In this document: piece by piece, positions 22,025-22,657 of the stretch
How positions within the stretch are numbered: the stretch's first letter is position 1
Layout: the number at the start of each line of letters is the position of its first letter
Origin: a virus
Virus record (IMG/VR): IMGVR_UViG_3300025286_000152
Span: 1-22,657 of that record
DNA: 22,657 nt
Direction: 5' to 3' (one strand)
Translations under genes and position numbers: made by a program
The notes under the pieces: model-generated
Seen by the model: only the letters and a program-made list of their open reading frames with translations
Databases searched by the model: none
Told to the model about the DNA's origin: nothing

Positions 22025-22125
22025 ATTATATTATGATTAGTGAGCAAGGATTGATCCCATAGTTCCTCAAGGAGGTGCAATCTACTATTTGTGAATTTCT
22101 CATACTCACTAATCAATTCTTCCAT
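22018..22125 (-). CDS. Small soluble protein, start uncertain
   Basis: A 35-residue acidic helical peptide (MEELISEYEKFTNSRLHLLEEL...) if it starts at the ATG at 22125, or 44 residues from a GTG at 22152 (VIGGGNSGLMEEL). The frame stays open further upstream (WNFIQELVIGGGNSG) with no usual start codon. It overlaps the preceding membrane peptide gene in another frame. It has no strong ribosome binding site (AGG 4 nt before the ATG), so this is a plausible but unproven gene. Confidence 0.35.
   Translation of the reverse strand: MEELISEYEKFTNSRLHLLEELWDQSLLTNHNIIL
22034..22115. repeat. 11-bp perfect inverted repeat, 60-nt spacer
   Basis: TGATTAGTGAG (22034-22044) and CTCACTAATCA (22105-22115) are exact complements. 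They lie upstream of the replication initiator gene, over the small frame at 22018-22125. The spacer also holds short self-complementary pieces such as GGATTGATCC and CCTCAAGG. The 9-mer ATTGATCCC in it also occurs in the capsid-side hairpin. Confidence 0.65.
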
Positions 22126-22243
22126 TAAACCTGAATTTCCACCACCAATCACTAATTCTTGAATAAAGTTCCATACTTAATAATAAAACTAATTCAAATA
22201 ATAATAAACCAAATAAAAACATTACTATTGTATATATATCCAT
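22109..22243 (-). CDS. Small membrane protein (44 residues)
   Basis: The ATG at 22243 overlaps the stop of the zinc-ribbon gene (TAATG). The 44-residue product has one hydrophobic segment, TIVMFLFGLLLFELVLLLS (about 5-23), followed by a basic, Trp-rich end (SDWWWKFRFNGRID). The second half looks less natural than the first, and the -2/+1 frame over the same bases reads QELVIGGGNSG, so a frameshift or true overlapping genes are possible. No function can be assigned beyond membrane association. Confidence 0.5.
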   Translation of the reverse strand: MDIYTIVMFLFGLLLFELVLLLSMELYSRISDWWWKFRFNGRID

Positions 22244-22413
22244 TATTCTATCCTCTCATCATCATATAAAAACTCTCCTAGAGTATCACATACCAGGAAA
22301 TCACATTTAGAATTAGTACAGGCAAGAGCTGGATCTGTAATATCGCAGCCTTTTAATACTTCTGTTTCAAATAATTCTGATTTACATTTAGGACAATCTG
22401 GTAAATTCATCAT
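22243..22413 (-). CDS. Small zinc-ribbon protein
   Basis: A 56-residue protein, MMNLPDCPKCKSELFETEV... The two cysteine pairs CPKC (7-10) and CTNSKC (32-37), separated by a beta-like stretch, form a typical zinc ribbon. Further cysteines are present at 23 and 42. The C-terminus is acidic (LYDDERIE). The ATG at 22413 overlaps the stop of the upstream gene (ATGA); a second ATG lies at 22410. Small zinc ribbons near replication genes often bind nucleic acid or host RNA polymerase, but that is only inference. Confidence 0.62.
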   Translation of the reverse strand: MMNLPDCPKCKSELFETEVLKGCDITDPALACTNSKCDFLVCDTLGEFLYDDERIE

Positions 22414-22595
22414 ATATACCTACCAATTATTTTCTTACCTATATATAATACTGCTACAACAAATATAATAGATGCAACATCTACTACATGACTTCCTGAA
22501 TCAGATTCTAATGATCCCATTGGAGTTTCAACTTTAAATGATTTATAAATAGGTGGTTCACTTAATGTATCTTGATTTATTGGTTTAGGTTTCAT
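22410..22595 (-). CDS. Small membrane protein (61 residues)
   Basis: A 61-residue protein with a proline-rich, polar N-terminus (MKPKPINQDTLSEPPIYK) and a C-terminal membrane segment VVDVASIIFVVAVLYIG (about 37-53) followed by KKIIGRYI. By the positive-inside rule the short basic end should be cytoplasmic and the polar N-terminus on the other side. AAAGGAAA lies a few nt before the ATG. ATGA overlaps with both neighbours indicate translational coupling. No function is known. Confidence 0.6.
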   Translation of the reverse strand: MKPKPINQDTLSEPPIYKSFKVETPMGSLESDSGSHVVDVASIIFVVAVLYIGKKIIGRYI

Positions 22596-22657
22596 ATAGT
22601 TTCCTTTTTTGACAACTCATCATATTTCTTTAATGCTTCTTTTAATATTAGCTGTTC
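22592..22657 (-). CDS. C-terminus of an unidentified gene, 5' end outside window
   Basis: The last 21 residues of a frame are visible: EQLILKEALKKYDELSKKETI, then TGA overlapping the ATG of the next gene (ATATGA). It is a charged, amphipathic helix. Too little is present for identification. Confidence 0.5.
   Translation of the reverse strand, partial: EQLILKEALKKYDELSKKETI

Noticed and set aside
1-22657. Prophage integration or lysogeny genes
   Set aside because: No integrase, excisionase, repressor or attachment site was seen, so temperate lifestyle cannot be claimed from this window; it also cannot be excluded since the genome is incomplete.

Overview
This window is part of the genome of a tailed double-stranded DNA phage (Caudoviricetes), or of a prophage-like copy of one. 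It is strongly A+T-rich and gene-dense, with ATGA and TAATG start/stop overlaps and AAAGGAG-type ribosome binding sites before many late genes. A tape measure gene, a lambda G/GT-like frameshift pair and one major tail protein, with no sheath gene seen, point to a long non-contractile tail (siphovirus-like). A T4-type lysozyme next to a one-helix holin-like protein implies a bacterial, peptidoglycan-containing host. The host cannot be named from sequence alone; the composition and adhesin-like structural genes would fit an aquatic phage. No integrase, repressor, tRNA or host gene was seen.

Layout. (1) Positions 15459 down to 1 are one long minus-strand late operon: scaffold-like protein, small protein, major capsid protein, small protein, a virion-surface-like protein, lysozyme, holin-like protein, two small helical proteins, three fibre or appendage-like proteins, head-tail connector candidate, tail terminator candidate, major tail protein, tail chaperones G and GT (by -1 frameshift), tape measure, and a large tail hub-like protein that runs off the left edge. 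(2) Positions 15574 to 19491 are a plus-strand block: large terminase, portal, a small protein, a virion morphogenesis protein and a MuF-like protein. The two blocks diverge from a 114-bp spacer in which two opposing -10 boxes lie on the arms of a perfect 9-bp dyad. (3) Positions 19488 to 22657 are on the minus strand: a cluster of very small genes (membrane peptides, a zinc-ribbon protein), a winged-helix replication initiator, a RuvC-like resolvase, the small terminase and an acidic small protein. The plus-strand block and this block converge on a shared CTAG.

How it fits together. The replication protein gene contains two clusters of a heptamer (TCTTGGA or its complement) repeated every 11 bp, much like the iteron origin inside lambda gene O. 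It is the best candidate for the replication origin. RuvC would resolve branched replication products, the small and large terminases feed DNA through the portal into a head built on the scaffold, and the tail genes add a tail whose length is set by a short 634-residue tape measure. The lysis genes sit between head and tail genes rather than at an operon end.

The most noteworthy DNA-level signals are the 11-bp-phased iterons, the AAACCCG slip site joining G to an AUG-less T frame, the palindrome at the divergent promoters, a 41-bp duplication across the holin stop and next start, and a 12-bp stem just downstream of the capsid gene.
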